DNA of 32,127 nucleotides from Thermoplasmata archaeon (GCA_023130895.1 JAGMAI010000095.1:1-32127); one strand, 5' to 3'; shown: positions 1 through 9,613, counted from the first letter of the stretch. Numbers and translations: made by a program. The notes: generated from the letters alone by a model not told the origin.

Positions 1-287
1 TATACTTATGTGCAAAGGCTTTTTAGTCTCCACAGAAAGGATTATTCTGGACTACAATGCAGAACGGACACAGAAACACATGCGATGAGATCAGCAGCGT
101 ATTCACTACCGACCCAGAGTCTTCTGGAGAGTGGTCTCCCGAGAGCTATGTTCCGATGATGAAGAAAATGCTCTCTGGGTCTCAGGATTTCGTCATGTCA
201 AGGGGCGCCGTCAAGGTCCGTCGCAGAACTCAGAGAAGAGCGGGGGAGACTAGGAGAAGGGGAGGTGAGTAGACGGAAATCGTCGAT

Positions 288-1061
288 ATGTTCCCTTCAG
301 ACTCTTCGGCTCTTCTCCTAGGGCCTCCCGGGGTGGGAAAGTTCGAGTTCTCGGTGGAGTATGTCGTCGGAGCAATGGAAAACAAGGGTAGGGTGGTATT
401 CGTGGCAGTTGACATGCACCCCTTGGAGATACGCAGATGGATTATGAGATATGGAGGCGACATGCAGGAGAAGGAGGGGAAGAGCTTCATCTTCGTGGAC
501 TGCTATTCGCCGACCGTTGAGGACGTTCAAGAAGTCATCCCCAATGCCAAATCGTTGAGGGTCAACAGTCTGAGCAACATCGAGAGTATCGGAATGAACA
601 TATCCAAGGCAGTTGAGAGACTCGGAAGACCTGTCCGGATCGTCTTCTACACGCTCTCAACGCTCTTCCTGTACAATTCCTCTCAGGCAATGGCGAAGTT
701 CTTTCAGACAATATCATCGCGTGTAAGAACAGAATTCGGCTCGATACTGTATGTGCTTCAGGAGGGTGTGCACGAGGACAGGACCGTCTGTATGTTGGAA
801 TCACTCGTCGATGGCGTCGTTCAAATGCGATTCAACGAAGATCTCGGGCGGGAATGGCGAATACACCACTACAGAGGTGGCCGGTCGAATCCGCGCTGGA
901 CTGAATTCGATGCGAACAAGTACACCCTCGTTACACGAGTCGGTGAGAAGAGATTGATGAACCGATTTCTCGACTACGAGTATGGTGGATCTCCCAAGAG
1001 GAGGATGAAAGAAGTTGTTGCAGAACCTATCAGAGTTGAACCCCAGGCTCTCGAATCGTGA
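288..1061 (+). CDS. RecA/KaiC-superfamily (RAD55-like) ATPase, divergent
   Basis: 257 aa; P-loop-like LLLGPPGVGKFEF (GK followed by F rather than S/T); overlaps the next CDS by 4 nt; first gene of a same-strand operon. Confidence 0.7.
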   Translation: MFPSDSSALLLGPPGVGKFEFSVEYVVGAMENKGRVVFVAVDMHPLEIRRWIMRYGGDMQEKEGKSFIFVDCYSPTVEDVQEVIPNAKSLRVNSLSNIESIGMNISKAVERLGRPVRIVFYTLSTLFLYNSSQAMAKFFQTISSRVRTEFGSILYVLQEGVHEDRTVCMLESLVDGVVQMRFNEDLGREWRIHHYRGGRSNPRWTEFDANKYTLVTRVGEKRLMNRFLDYEYGGSPKRRMKEVVAEPIRVEPQALES

Positions 1062-1858
1062 GTCTCCGTCTCGAATCGGTGATGAAAATGCTCGTAGTTG
1101 AGACTTTAGGAGCTGTGGCTGGAATCGGTGTGTTCCTGGTTGGCGTCTTAGGTGCAACTACAATGAGGAGCAATCTCTGGAAGTCTCCCTTTGCCATGTT
1201 TGCCGTTGCAGGCCTCCTGCTGTCATCAAACTCGTTGATAAACATCTTTTACACCCTGGGTATGGTTCCCGGGGCCTTGGTCCCATTGGAAATGGCCATG
1301 ATGGTCTCCTTCATACTGCTTATTATGGGGATATCCTCGATTCTACTTGTCCTTGCCAGAATCTATGGCAACTCAACATTCAGCACAATACTCCTACCCA
1401 GAGACGCCTTTACAAGAATGACTCAAAGACTCGAGAAGATGTATGGCAAGGCAGGGGCGAAGCATATCATGTACGTCTTGGGAAAGGACTCCGAGTACCA
1501 CGTAGCATTGGAGATGAAGAGGAGGCTGGGGATGGATGGCGAATCCCTCGTGAAATGGCTGCCAGACATCTTCAGTCTGCTGGGATGGGCGGAGAAGACA
1601 AAGGTGATCGAATATGTGCCCAAGGAGACGATCCTCCTCAGGACGACAAACAATTTCGAAGCTCTGAACGCACCTTGTGACGGAACCGTCAGTTGCCACT
1701 TCCTTAGCGGTTCGATAGCTGGTTTGACCAAGGCCCTCCATCCCGGCAGAGACTGTGAGGTCGTGGAGACGAAATGTCAGAGCCTCGGTGATGATTACTG
1801 TGAGTTCACGGCCAGTCTCTTTCCACTTCCACGTTGGGGATTGGTGAGAAGCAAATGA
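1058..1858 (+). CDS. Membrane protein with C-terminal V4R (4-vinyl reductase-like) domain
   Basis: 266 aa; hydrophobic N-terminal segments (about residues 10-100), then V4R-like C-terminus GSIAGLTKALHPGRDCEVVETKCQSLGDDYCEF. Confidence 0.7.
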   Translation: MSLRLESVMKMLVVETLGAVAGIGVFLVGVLGATTMRSNLWKSPFAMFAVAGLLLSSNSLINIFYTLGMVPGALVPLEMAMMVSFILLIMGISSILLVLARIYGNSTFSTILLPRDAFTRMTQRLEKMYGKAGAKHIMYVLGKDSEYHVALEMKRRLGMDGESLVKWLPDIFSLLGWAEKTKVIEYVPKETILLRTTNNFEALNAPCDGTVSCHFLSGSIAGLTKALHPGRDCEVVETKCQSLGDDYCEFTASLFPLPRWGLVRSK

Positions 1859-1934
1859 ACTTGTCGAGGTTTAGGGTCTGGCTCGGATTGCGATTGCATC
1901 CGCATTTGGCAGAAGGAGCACGGAGCTGATTCCC

Positions 1935-2690
1935 ATGTCATCATCGTCCGAACATAAGGAGTGTGCCCATGAAAGAGTGAAGACATATGTTGAGGGCTTC
2001 GATGAGGCTCTTGGAGGCGGAATTCCGAGGGGCAGTATTGTGCTGTTGTCCGGCCTCCCAGGAACAATGAAATCGTCCCTAGCATACAGTATCCTCCTTC
2101 AGAACGCTGCAAACAAGGACCTACGAGGTCTCTACGTAACACTCGAACAGAGGCGCGACAGCATTCTGTCCCAGATGCGTACAATGGGCTTCACAAAAGA
2201 GGAGCCACTGGAGAAAATTGAGATATTCGACATCGCCCGGATAAAGAAAGAAGCAGGTGAAAGAGCGGAGGCCAAGTTTTGGATAGAGTATCTGAAGAAG
2301 GTGATCAACCTCAAGAGGAAGATATCGGACTTCAACCTATTCGTCCTCGATTCGCTCGATGCAATGGAATTCTTGGAGAGGGCTGAAGGGAAGCGGTCCC
2401 AGATCTTTCACTTGTTCGAATGGCTGAGAGAGTGGAAAACCACGGCCTTCCTTGTAACGGAGGCCCCGCCTGAACCAACAATCCAGGGTCTAGCGACCGC
2501 TGAAGTCAAGAGTGAGGTTGACTATCTCGCGGATGGCATAATCCATCTGAGAATGCACCACATCAACGACGTTGATGTGCAAAGAAGAATAAGGTGTATC
2601 AAGATGCGCGGTACTAGACATGATATGAGCTATTTCACGCTAGTATTCGAGAATGGCGTATTCAGCATAACGAGACCGATGAGCATGTAG
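1935..2690 (+). CDS. Single-domain KaiC-like ATPase (copy 1)
   Basis: YVEGFDEALGGGIPRGS; Walker A GLPGTMKSS; LYVTLEQ; Walker B LFVLDSLDAM; C-terminal DVQRRIRCIKMRGTRH. Confidence 0.85.
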   Translation: MSSSSEHKECAHERVKTYVEGFDEALGGGIPRGSIVLLSGLPGTMKSSLAYSILLQNAANKDLRGLYVTLEQRRDSILSQMRTMGFTKEEPLEKIEIFDIARIKKEAGERAEAKFWIEYLKKVINLKRKISDFNLFVLDSLDAMEFLERAEGKRSQIFHLFEWLREWKTTAFLVTEAPPEPTIQGLATAEVKSEVDYLADGIIHLRMHHINDVDVQRRIRCIKMRGTRHDMSYFTLVFENGVFSITRPMSM

Positions 2691-2704
2691 GAGAAGGAAT
2701 CGAC

Positions 2705-4843
2705 ATGGGAAAACCTCCAATATGCCCGTATTGCCAGTCTCCCAATCGAATGAATGTGTTGAGATGCCGTGTGTGTGGAGAGCGCCTGAGAGGCGATGAG
2801 AAGCAGCGGAATCAGTCTCTCCCGAAGCCGGTTGTACTTGAACGTGTCATGACCGGTGAAGTGTTCACAGCTGTGCTGGGTAAGGCGGGGTCCAAGAGGA
2901 AAGACAAGGAAGAGAACGCTGCACCAACTGCAAGCAGGACACGAATCAGTATCAAAGGTGAAGACCGAAGATCACGTCCGTATGAGGATCGTTTGAGTCA
3001 GGCAGACGACCTGGCTGCAAGGGCAGATGCTGCGATGGAGCTCGGCATGTTCGAAAAAGCAATCGAGTACTTGGACGAAGTCCTGGATATTTCACCGAGG
3101 GATCCCAAAGCTTTGTACAAGAAGGGCTTCTGCCTCGGGAGGCTAGGAAAACACGATGAGGCCATTACGTGGTACGAAAAGGCCCTCGAGGAGAATCCTG
3201 AGGATGCTCAGCTCTGGCATATGAAATGCGAGTCGGAAAGGGAGACCGAATCCTATAAGGATGCTCTTTTCTCTGCGGATAGGGCAATTCAAATTAGCCC
3301 AGATTTCGCCAACGCGTGGTTCTCGAAAGGATCCGTACTTCAGCTCTTGGGTAAGCTCGTAGAGGCCTATGTCTCCTTTATGGAAGTGTTGAGACTCGAT
3401 CCGAATCACACAGGAGCACTGACCCTGAGAAACGAGACAGAAGACACCTTGGCGAGTAGAGGTCTACACTCACTCATCGTTGGCAAGGCGTCGTGGAATG
3501 ACCTGCCCCGAAGCATGCAATACGATCCACAGTCGGGGCCATGCATGTCCAAGGCGCCTCTCGTATCGCTGGCAGAGGACGCCCAATCGGAAAATCGTTT
3601 CGATGAGAGTCTGTACTTCTACGATCAGGCACTTAGTGGAAACGAGGACGACTCCTTCCTCTGGCAGGAGAAAGGGGAAATCCTCTCCAAGATGGGCAGA
3701 TTCACACAGGCAGTCGGTTGCTTTGAGAGGTCTACCGCCTTGGCAAGTGGATCTCGTCGCGTTTCATCTGCACGCGGGAGGTACTCAGGACGTCATCTCG
3801 CCCCCCCGGCTCAGTCGCCTCGTCAGGAGGCAATGGAGGTCAAGGAATCGATGGGCGAAGCCACACGCCTGCCTGCAACGAAGAAGACCCCGCCCTTCGT
3901 CGGAAACGTCCCGGATGACAAGGCTAAGTCGGAAGTGAAGGAGCAAACGGCCTGCTCTTCGACAGTTCAACTTGGGGAAATACAAGAGAGGGCTATAGGC
4001 GCTGAGGACGTAGAGAGACTGGAGAAGAGAATCAGCGACATCCTCACACCCAAACAGAAATCAGATCGGGCCGAGGAGCAGACGGAGGATGAGGGTTTCT
4101 TCACAAGCAGACTGAAGATGAGGCTAGGAAGAGAAAGAGAGATACAGAAGACGTACGTGAGGGGCTTGGATGTTGCGCTCGGTGGGGGAATACCAAGTAG
4201 ACACGTTGTCTTGATCGCGGGCGCCCCAGGCACGATGAAGTCTTCTCTGGCCTTCTTCATACTATACAGCCACGCCTTGGAGGAGAGAAAGACGGGGTTG
4301 TACGTCACACTGGAGCAGAGCACAGCTAGCCTGATTGGTCAAATGGAGTCGCTTGGAATGGAGTATGATGGTGTTAGAGAATCGCTTAGGATACTTGATA
4401 TGGCCCACCTCAAGAGCCGTCATTCAATGACGAAGGAGAAGTGGATGAAAGTCCTCTACTCCCAAATCAAGAAACTGAAGCGTCGATTCGACCTGAGTTT
4501 CCTAGTCATTGACTCATTAGACGCTCTCATGGCGATTGGCGGTTTCAATCGGAAGAGGCAGAAGGCCTTCATGTTATTTGGGTGGCTGAGAGAACTCGGG
4601 GTGACGACCTTCGTTGTCGCAGAGAGACCGGATTTCGTTGTTGGCGGTAACGTCATTCAGTCAAAGAGCGTCGAGGACTTCCTTGCGGATGGCGTTCTTC
4701 TTTTGAGACTTCATCTTGTTGATGATGTGAATGTGCAACGAAGAATCAGATGTCTGAAAATGAGGGAGATGAGGCATAATAACGCGTATATGGCTCTCGC
4801 TTGGGATGATGGCTACTTCAACGTGACGAAAGTTGTCAGGTGA
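2705..4843 (+). CDS. Zinc-ribbon / TPR / KaiC-like ATPase fusion (copy 2)
   Basis: 712 aa; N-terminal CPYC...CRVC ribbon; TPR units (MELGMFEKAIEYLDEVLDISPRDPKALYKKGFCLGRLGKHDEAITWYEKALEENPED); C-terminal KaiC domain with GAPGTMKSS and FLVIDSLDAL. Confidence 0.85.
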   Translation: MGKPPICPYCQSPNRMNVLRCRVCGERLRGDEKQRNQSLPKPVVLERVMTGEVFTAVLGKAGSKRKDKEENAAPTASRTRISIKGEDRRSRPYEDRLSQADDLAARADAAMELGMFEKAIEYLDEVLDISPRDPKALYKKGFCLGRLGKHDEAITWYEKALEENPEDAQLWHMKCESERETESYKDALFSADRAIQISPDFANAWFSKGSVLQLLGKLVEAYVSFMEVLRLDPNHTGALTLRNETEDTLASRGLHSLIVGKASWNDLPRSMQYDPQSGPCMSKAPLVSLAEDAQSENRFDESLYFYDQALSGNEDDSFLWQEKGEILSKMGRFTQAVGCFERSTALASGSRRVSSARGRYSGRHLAPPAQSPRQEAMEVKESMGEATRLPATKKTPPFVGNVPDDKAKSEVKEQTACSSTVQLGEIQERAIGAEDVERLEKRISDILTPKQKSDRAEEQTEDEGFFTSRLKMRLGREREIQKTYVRGLDVALGGGIPSRHVVLIAGAPGTMKSSLAFFILYSHALEERKTGLYVTLEQSTASLIGQMESLGMEYDGVRESLRILDMAHLKSRHSMTKEKWMKVLYSQIKKLKRRFDLSFLVIDSLDALMAIGGFNRKRQKAFMLFGWLRELGVTTFVVAERPDFVVGGNVIQSKSVEDFLADGVLLLRLHLVDDVNVQRRIRCLKMREMRHNNAYMALAWDDGYFNVTKVVR

Positions 4844-5612
4844 TAGCATGAAATCGCATGGCAAAGTGATGACATATGTGAAGGGCTTCGATGATGAAAT
4901 CGGGGGAGGAATCCCTCCAGGACACATCACTCTGATTCGCGGCTCGACAGGGACTATGAAATCATCACTCGCTTACTACATCCTTTATAACAACGCCCTA
5001 GAAGGAAGAAAGGGCCTTTATATCACGCTCGAGCAAGATGCAGAGAGTCTGGCTGACCAGATGAGGTCCCTTGGGATGCCGATCAATGCCATACGTAAAC
5101 TCATCCCAATATTGGATTTGAGCCGAGGTCGGGAGAAACTCCAAGAACTTCACAGGAAGATGCGGTCACTGAAAGAGAAGGCCCTGTGGAGTCCGATACC
5201 TGAAAATGGATTCCTTGGAATCTGTCAAAACAAAGTAGAAGAGCTGATAGAGGAGCACAATTCTGATATGCTAGTAGTAGACTCACTGGAAGCCCTCGAA
5301 CTCGTTGCCGACTTCCGCGAGAGGAGGAAGGACCTGTACGATTTCTTTGAGTGGCTGAGGTTCCTCGATGTCACAGTGTTTATTGTCTCCGAATCGAGTC
5401 TGGACCTCCTGACCTTCATGAGGTCTGAGGAGACCTTCGATGAGGCTTTCCTCGCCGACGCGATATTCGAACTGAAGATGGAAACGGTCAACGGCATTGA
5501 TGTCCAGAGAAGAATTCGATGCGTGAAGATGAGGAGTGTTGAACACAAGACGGACTACTTCACTTTGGTTCATGAGAATAAGTGGTTTGAGATTGCGAAG
5601 GCTATCCGCTAG
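4833..5612 (+). CDS. Single-domain KaiC-like ATPase (copy 3)
   Basis: Walker A GSTGTMKSS; LYITLEQ; MLVVDSLEAL; DVQRRIRCVKMRSVEH. Annotated start is TTG; ATG at 4848 is more likely. Confidence 0.83.
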   Translation: MSGDSMKSHGKVMTYVKGFDDEIGGGIPPGHITLIRGSTGTMKSSLAYYILYNNALEGRKGLYITLEQDAESLADQMRSLGMPINAIRKLIPILDLSRGREKLQELHRKMRSLKEKALWSPIPENGFLGICQNKVEELIEEHNSDMLVVDSLEALELVADFRERRKDLYDFFEWLRFLDVTVFIVSESSLDLLTFMRSEETFDEAFLADAIFELKMETVNGIDVQRRIRCVKMRSVEHKTDYFTLVHENKWFEIAKAIR

Positions 5613-5623
5613 GGAGTGTTAAG

Positions 5624-6172
5624 GTGAAATGGAAAAGGCTCGGCCTCATTCTGTTGAGGTTTACAATCCTGTTCGCTGTTTCCGCGACCCTGGTTGGCGG
5701 GTTCTGGTTCCATGCCGAGCTCTACAAGCTCGGACTTCCGGCCATCATGGTCGCTGGGCCAATCATAGTCATTCTGATGATTCTGGCGTTCAGATTCGCA
5801 ATCTCGGGTGAATTTCGGCTTGTCATGAAGCCAAAGATGTCCCTCGCATTCGAGTTCAACGACATTGAAAAGGTCAGACACGGGGTGAAGACATCCATGC
5901 TCAGAAAACCGCAGGGCAGTCGGGACATTAAACCCGGCAGTGTGGTCACTGCGAAGATCAAAGGAAGGGATGTTGGAATCTGCAACGTGAGAATAATAGG
6001 AATCGACAGGAAGTATCTAGCGGATTTCGAGCAGAACGATTTGATTTCGCTTGGAATAGTGTCAGAAGCCGAGCTGTCTGACCTGTGGACTGGTCTGGGC
6101 GGCCAGATGGATGAAGGGGAATACAGTGAGCTAGTATTCTTCGAACCACTCGGGAAGGAGAAGAGAACATGA
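5624..6172 (+). CDS. Hypothetical membrane protein, two N-terminal TM segments
   Basis: 182 aa, GTG start; hydrophobic segments LILLRFTILFAVSATLVGGFWF and LPAIMVAGPIIVILMILAF; overlaps the next gene by 4 nt. Confidence 0.6.
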   Translation: MKWKRLGLILLRFTILFAVSATLVGGFWFHAELYKLGLPAIMVAGPIIVILMILAFRFAISGEFRLVMKPKMSLAFEFNDIEKVRHGVKTSMLRKPQGSRDIKPGSVVTAKIKGRDVGICNVRIIGIDRKYLADFEQNDLISLGIVSEAELSDLWTGLGGQMDEGEYSELVFFEPLGKEKRT

Positions 6173-7944
6173 CTCTCGAATTCGTTCTTGTGCTTATTGC
6201 TTCCATCCTCACTCTAGTTGTACTCATCGTCGGGATTGCTGCCCTGCGTTCGTGGATGACGAAGATGCCGTTTGTAGTCCTCGGCTTGCTCCTTCTGACC
6301 GTGAATCTGTCTTGGCTCGTGGGAAGAGCACTCCAGTCTCCTGGCATCGATGCCTTGAGCGTCTCCTCAACGATTCTGGTGTTCCCCACGACCACGATAC
6401 TAGTGATGACGTTCTTTCACGGACGCAGGTTCACGAGAAAGGTGTACCTTCCACTCATGGTTCTTGCTCCATCGCTCGGCATAATCCTGGTGTCGAGGAC
6501 AGAGGGATGGGCAAGTTCCGATCTATACGACCATTCTCTTTTCACCCTCTACGCAATTGCATGTCTCGGGATTTCGATTGGGGAATCCTCTTCTCATTGG
6601 CTGAGATCCCACATACTCCGGGAAGAAGGGTACCTGTTCGTACTCTCACTTCTGGTTCTTCTCACTACGGGGCTAATCTACCGAAGGATGGAAATCCTAA
6701 ATGCGAACAGCTTCGTAGGTCCAAGTCTCGGATTACTTCTGTTTGCTGCTATAGCTCTGATGGCACTACTTCGGGCCAATTATGCCCCGGTTAGGTTGCC
6801 ATCAAGGAGAAGTTCCCCAGAGGGGATGTCAAGGTTTGATCTTGAGGCAGGCAGGATTCATTTCATAAGTGAAACCAGACCCAAGTACTCAGTGACCATC
6901 TTCGCTGATATTATGAGAAACGGCAAGCCAGGGCTCATTCTGACATCCTCCAGCAGAGACACTTTCGAGGAAAGACACTGTGTTTCAAAGGCCGCTATCG
7001 TAAGAATCTCTTTCCATGGCGAACAGGGTTGCATCAGACCCTCCGACTTGAGTAGATTGTACTTCTCGGTCCGGGACTTTGCATTATCTCAAAGGCAGGG
7101 TGTAGTACTATTGGATGCTTTTCCAAGGATTGTCTGCAACAATGAGATCCAAGCGGTGAGAGAACTGACCATTCACATGCGACACCTTGCCAGAAGCACC
7201 GGTTGCACATTCATTGTGCCCAAGTCATTGATAACAGATATTGAGTTCTCCCGCATCGTGGGTCCGAAGGATATAGTGATGGAATTCCCTGACGTCGAAA
7301 AAAGGACTCTGCAGATACTTGACGCCCACATCGGTAAGCTGTGCCAATACCTCCTGCACGCCTACTGTAAGAGGAAGGACATCGCTATGAAGGATTTTCT
7401 TCTGGAGGACATTCCGGGTTTGGCGACATGGATGACCAGCACTCTGGATACACTAGGTGTGTACGCAGGCGATAATGCTGTGCTGAGGAATTGGGGACAT
7501 GAATCCCAAAGAATCTCCGCAGACCTATTGGGGTACTACAACTCTGACTTGGGTGAAGCTCAGCAACTCTCAGTGAATCCCCCTGTCATTTCAGGATCAC
7601 CCTTCTCGCAAGTCGTCTTCAATGGAAAAGAGGGATTGCCAGTTTTTGGCAAAGGGAAAGTTCGACCAAGAAAAGAGCTGGACACGAGAGAAAGATTGCT
7701 GCGAATATTCGCGAAGTATCTAGGGAAGGCTGGAAGATACGTCCTTGCAAAGGAAATTGAGAAACTCGGCAAGTCTCTGAACGAGGTTACGTTGGCGGAT
7801 GTTGCGGATATCGCAGAGAGAGCTCAAGAGGTTATGATTGAATTCGGGGAAATCGTCGATGTCAACGAGATCAAAGTGGACATGAAGTTGAGAGGATACA
7901 TCATGAAAGAGGAGATAATCGGAATCATGTCGGAAGGTGTGTGA
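6169..7944 (+). CDS. Multi-TM (about 7TM) sensor-like protein with DUF835 domain
   Basis: 591 aa; N-terminal hydrophobic helices; DUF835-like core PGLILTSSSRDTFEERH...IRPSDLSRLYFSVRDFALSQRQGVVLLDAFPRIVCNNEIQAVRELTIHMRHLARSTGCTFIVP. Confidence 0.7.
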   Translation: MTLEFVLVLIASILTLVVLIVGIAALRSWMTKMPFVVLGLLLLTVNLSWLVGRALQSPGIDALSVSSTILVFPTTTILVMTFFHGRRFTRKVYLPLMVLAPSLGIILVSRTEGWASSDLYDHSLFTLYAIACLGISIGESSSHWLRSHILREEGYLFVLSLLVLLTTGLIYRRMEILNANSFVGPSLGLLLFAAIALMALLRANYAPVRLPSRRSSPEGMSRFDLEAGRIHFISETRPKYSVTIFADIMRNGKPGLILTSSSRDTFEERHCVSKAAIVRISFHGEQGCIRPSDLSRLYFSVRDFALSQRQGVVLLDAFPRIVCNNEIQAVRELTIHMRHLARSTGCTFIVPKSLITDIEFSRIVGPKDIVMEFPDVEKRTLQILDAHIGKLCQYLLHAYCKRKDIAMKDFLLEDIPGLATWMTSTLDTLGVYAGDNAVLRNWGHESQRISADLLGYYNSDLGEAQQLSVNPPVISGSPFSQVVFNGKEGLPVFGKGKVRPRKELDTRERLLRIFAKYLGKAGRYVLAKEIEKLGKSLNEVTLADVADIAERAQEVMIEFGEIVDVNEIKVDMKLRGYIMKEEIIGIMSEGV

Positions 7945-8675
7945 CGATGAAGCTCATACAGACCTACATAGGCGGCTTTGACGTCATTTTGAACGGTGGG
8001 ATTCCCAATGGTCACAATGTGCTAATCGCAGGAACGCCAGGTACAATGAAGTCCTCTGTTGCCTACTCGATTCTCTATAACAACGCCATAAGAAGAGGCA
8101 CAAAGGGTTTGTACATATCTCTCGAACAGAAGAGAGCGAGCCTGCTGGACCACATGAAAAGCCTTGGATTGAGTCCAGAGACTGTCAAAGACAAGGTGAG
8201 TGTTCTTGACTTGAGTGAGCTTAGGAAGAAAATGGAGGACGCGGAAGAGGATATCTGGGTGGACTTCCTTTCGATGTATACGAAGAATATCAAGAATGTG
8301 TTTGACTATAACCTCCTCGTCTTGGATTCTCTCGACGCCTTGGAGGCTCTGGCAAAGTTCGAGGACTTCAGGATGGAGTTCTTCAAGATGTTGAGATGGT
8401 TCAAGGGTCTCGGGCTGACATCGTTCATAATCACGGAGATTCCAGAAGTGAGCCTCCCTCTGCTCTCGAGTCCTGACCTCTGGGAAGTCTTTGGAAAGCA
8501 CAAGGAAGAGTATCTCGCGGATGGAATCATCCTTCTGAAAATGGAGAAAAGGGGAGACTTCGAAGTACAAAGACGAATCAGATGCGTGAAGATGAGGAGC
8601 GCTCGTCATGATACAAGATATTTCGCGATTGTCTTTGAGAACGGAGAATTCCAAGTGACGAGAATCATGGCCTAG
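7941..8675 (+). CDS. Single-domain KaiC-like ATPase (copy 4)
   Basis: Walker A GTPGTMKSS; LYISLEQ; LLVLDSLDAL; EVQRRIRCVKMRSARH; ATG at 7947 is a likely alternative start. Confidence 0.85.
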   Translation: MTMKLIQTYIGGFDVILNGGIPNGHNVLIAGTPGTMKSSVAYSILYNNAIRRGTKGLYISLEQKRASLLDHMKSLGLSPETVKDKVSVLDLSELRKKMEDAEEDIWVDFLSMYTKNIKNVFDYNLLVLDSLDALEALAKFEDFRMEFFKMLRWFKGLGLTSFIITEIPEVSLPLLSSPDLWEVFGKHKEEYLADGIILLKMEKRGDFEVQRRIRCVKMRSARHDTRYFAIVFENGEFQVTRIMA

Positions 8676-8908
8676 TGGAAGCTCTTCTCATGTATCCTCT
8701 TCGGTGTCCTTCTCAATCCATGTATCAGAATGAGACATTATCATCGCTCTTGTTTGTGCATGCCAAGTTCAGGAAGGGTCTCAGACTCGATTCTGAGGGT
8801 TCCGTTTTAATGTTGCCATTACCGAATCAGATAACAGCCTAGAAAGTAAGATATATGCTCCTCCAAAAGGCCTCTCTATCCTATCTATCTAGGTGGGTGA
8901 CCTCAGCG

Positions 8909-9202
8909 ATGTCCAAGAACGATGCAGAACAGATGGACTGGAATCATACGAGAATCTGGCAGCAGCAATGCCGAGAAAGGCTGCAGGAGAATCCGTTGGA
9001 CCTGGACGCGCTGTTCGCTAAAGCGGCTTGGCTGGCGACATCAGGGGAATACGAGAAATGCATCGAAACCCTGGAAGTGATCACGAAGAGAGACACCTTC
9101 TACCCAGGGATCTGGATGCTCAAGGCCAAGATATTCGGACAGCTTGGCAACGAGAGGATGGCCAGGCTCTGTCTGGAAAGGGCTGAGGAGCAATCCATAT
9201 AG
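8909..9202 (+). CDS. Small TPR-like protein (tandem copy A)
   Basis: MSKNDAEQMDWNH...; TATA-like gtaagatatatg just upstream (about 8845-8856); similar to the next ORF. Confidence 0.65.
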   Translation: MSKNDAEQMDWNHTRIWQQQCRERLQENPLDLDALFAKAAWLATSGEYEKCIETLEVITKRDTFYPGIWMLKAKIFGQLGNERMARLCLERAEEQSI

Positions 9203-9259
9203 CTTATCAGTTCTGATTTCTGGAAGGGAAGAGATATCGTTTCTGAGAACGATTGCTGG

Positions 9260-9613
9260 ATGATGAGAAGCAAGCGCGATCGGCGAGAAGACATTCTCAA
9301 GCTCCTTCGGACATGCCAGAAGAGACTGGAAATGGACCTTATGGATGTGGACGCTTGGTTCTCGAAAGGGGTGACCCTTGCGTGGCTGGAGAAGTACAGG
9401 CAAGCCCTCTACTGTCTCAACCAGGTCACGAGGGTCAAGATAGACTATCCCTCCGTTTGGAGACTGAAGGCGACCATGTACGCCTTGATGGGGCACGAGA
9501 GGTTGTCCCGGCTCTGCACGGAGGTTGCGGAGCGCCTGCGATTGAGGGAGGACATCGATTCCTACGAGGATGCTCCTGCCACGGACGAATCCCACTCTGT
9601 TCCCGTATACTGA
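9260..9613 (+). CDS. Small TPR-like protein (tandem copy B)
   Basis: MDVDAWFSKGVTLAWLEKYRQALYCLNQVTRVKIDYPSVWRLKATMYALMGHERLSRLC aligns without gaps to copy A. Confidence 0.65.
   Translation: MMRSKRDRREDILKLLRTCQKRLEMDLMDVDAWFSKGVTLAWLEKYRQALYCLNQVTRVKIDYPSVWRLKATMYALMGHERLSRLCTEVAERLRLREDIDSYEDAPATDESHSVPVY

Noticed and set aside
270-272. TAG between two same-frame ORFs as a possible pyrrolysine codon
   Set aside because: Many genes in the window use TAG as an ordinary stop and no Pyl machinery is visible; truncation or a simple gene start is more economical.
3480-3938. 152-aa plus-strand ORF inside the TPR-KaiC fusion
   Set aside because: Arg/Ser-rich out-of-frame translation within a well-supported CDS.
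8022-8654. 210-aa minus-strand ORF
   Set aside because: Antisense to a KaiC-like gene with canonical motifs.
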